15,772 nt of DNA from contig JAITAC010000076.1 of NCBI GenBank assembly GCA_031284345.1, forward strand, positions 1-15,772, read 5' to 3'. Shown here one piece after another: positions 15,298 to 15,772 of the stretch. The position numbers and the translations under genes were made by a program. This DNA is from Holosporaceae bacterium. Lineage in GTDB: Bacteria; Pseudomonadota; Alphaproteobacteria; UBA3830. Position 1 is the first letter of the stretch, and each line of letters starts with the position of its first letter. The notes below the pieces were generated by a model. It saw only the letters and a list, made by a program, of their open reading frames with translations, searched no databases and had not been told where the DNA came from.

Positions 15298-15489
15298 TGG
15301 GGGTATAGCAGATCCCATCTCTGATTTGCCATTGTCGACTGGGCGACGACTGGTACAGTACGTACTCCGCAAGTTGCTTGGATAATTCAAGAGGGGATCT
15401 GGTATTATACCAAATTCAGTTACAAATTGTTCAATACGTGTTCTATGCTGCCTCTAAATCAACGATGTTACTTGAACAGCTAAACCTGA

Positions 15490-15772
15490 ACTTGGTATAA
15501 TACCAGATCCCATTTTGGATTAGCTAAACTGTTTTTGGAAGGCGCTCTGTACCAAACGCTGCCAGATGGACAATGGCTAATCGCTGATGGGATTTGGTAC
15601 AATACCAGGTCCCATTTTGGATTAGCTAAACTGTTTTCGGAAGGCGCTCTGTACCAAGCGCTGCCAGACGGACAATGGCTAATCGCTGATGGAATCTGGT
15701 ATAATACCAGGTCCCATTTTGGATTAGCTAAACTGTTTTCGGAAGGCGCTCTGTACCAAGCGCTGCCAGACG
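15490..15772 (+). CDS. Open frame of 34-residue repeats, partial, possibly part of a repeat protein
   Basis: The + frame from 15490 is open to the window end and repeats a 34-residue unit: WYNTRSHFGLAKLFSEGA then LYQALPDGQWLIADGI. The same frame in the older units still shows related peptides: unit 1 gives W-G-Y-S-R-S-H-L, a stop at 15322, then FAIVDWATTGTVRTPQVAWI leading to IQEGIWYYT; unit 2 keeps TKFSYKLF but has stops at 15481 and 15487. There is no in-frame ATG in the window and I recognise no family. The complementary frame is also open across units 3 to 5 and closes at 15480-15482, so the coding strand is not settled. I favour + because residues such as P...W.I..GIWY.T are kept in the decayed unit 1. 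It may be the decaying 5' edge of a repeat gene or no gene at all. Confidence 0.35.
15588..15614. repeat. 27-bp palindrome at repeat junction (best copy)
   Basis: TGGGATTTGGTA (15588-15599), loop CAA, TACCAGGTCCCA (15603-15614). As RNA all 12 pairs can form if two G-U pairs are allowed. Further copies lie at 15690-15716, 15486-15512 and 15393-15419, the last two with more mismatches. Each is centred on GGTA(T/C)(T/A)ATACC and coincides with the start of a 102-bp unit. It could be a protein-binding dyad, a hairpin that promotes slippage, or a mobile palindrome relic. Confidence 0.8.

Larger units (their letters stand above)
15298..15772. repeat. 102-bp tandem repeat array with palindromic junctions, continuing past the window
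   Basis: Five units can be aligned by the TGG that starts each: 15298, 15400, 15493, 15595 and 15697, giving lengths of 102, 93, 102, 102 and a partial unit of 76. Units 3 to 5 are nearly identical; the first full comparison (15509-15610 against 15611-15712) shows six differences. Units 1 and 2 are strongly diverged, and unit 2 lacks 9 bp, which keeps phase. The unit is not interspersed with unique spacers, so it is a tandem array and not CRISPR. Conservation falls toward the ligase gene, as expected at the edge of an array that is homogenised by recombination or replication slippage. Confidence 0.9.

Noticed and set aside
15298..15772. CRISPR array
   Set aside because: The whole 102-bp unit is repeated, without unique spacers, and no cas genes are present.
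15480..15772. - strand repeat protein (WDLVLYQIPSAISHC type) ending at 15480-15482
   Set aside because: The frame is open only because it is complementary to the + frame with shared third positions; in older units it has stops at 15387 and 15405 and less conserved residues. It is not excluded, only less favoured.
15298..15772. Insertion sequence
   Set aside because: No transposase motif, terminal inverted repeats or target duplication are visible in the part that is present.

Overview
The window looks like chromosome of an AT-rich alphaproteobacterium, most likely a host-associated or intracellular lineage with a reduced genome (Holosporales- or Rickettsiales-like; this placement is inference). 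The evidence is the gene order FYDLN-acid zinc ribbon, DUF2155 protein, dusB, Fis/NtrC-tail, ntrY, ntrX, trkA, which is a diagnostic alphaproteobacterial neighbourhood, together with lysine- and asparagine-rich proteins and a eukaryote-type deubiquitinase. No rRNA, tRNA, CRISPR array or complete insertion sequence was recognised.

Region 1 (about 1-7239, all + strand) is a tightly packed conserved block. It holds a small zinc-ribbon protein with an acidic tail, a secreted DUF2155 protein, the tRNA dihydrouridine synthase DusB, a 90-residue Fis-like protein that matches the C-terminus of alphaproteobacterial NtrC, the NtrY histidine kinase, the NtrX response regulator and the potassium-uptake regulator TrkA. 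Two losses stand out. The ntrB gene and the receiver and AAA+ parts of ntrC are absent between dusB and ntrY, leaving only the DNA-binding tail. NtrX keeps its receiver and Fis-type HTH, but its AAA+ core has lost the Walker A lysine, the GAFTGA loop and other catalytic positions, so it should not work as a sigma-54 activator ATPase.

Region 2 (7240-8792) interrupts the usual trkA-hfq order. A - strand gene converges on trkA and encodes an exported protein with the Cys and His boxes of eukaryotic ubiquitin-specific proteases (USP, peptidase family C19). It has a near-consensus extended -10 sigma-70 promoter and a strong ribosome binding site. It is a candidate host-directed effector. Beside it lie a doubtful 67-codon ORF and an AT-rich spacer.

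Region 3 (8785-15227, + strand) is a four-gene, translationally coupled operon with its own promoter. The genes are aspartate-semialdehyde dehydrogenase (asd), a DegT-like PLP aminotransferase, a FemAB/BioF2-like GNAT acyltransferase, and a 1099-residue fatty acyl-AMP ligase-ACP-condensation protein. All junctions overlap by 1 to 4 bases. Together they suggest a small, apparently uncharacterised pathway that activates a fatty acid, loads it on the internal carrier and joins it to an amine, perhaps one derived from aspartate semialdehyde; the product is unknown.

Region 4 (15228-15772) begins with about 70 bp of plain spacer and then enters a 102-bp tandem repeat running off the window. The first two units are decayed and the later ones nearly identical. 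Every junction carries a 12-bp-stem palindrome. The repeat stays in phase (102, 93, 102, 102 bp) and can be read as a 34-residue protein repeat.
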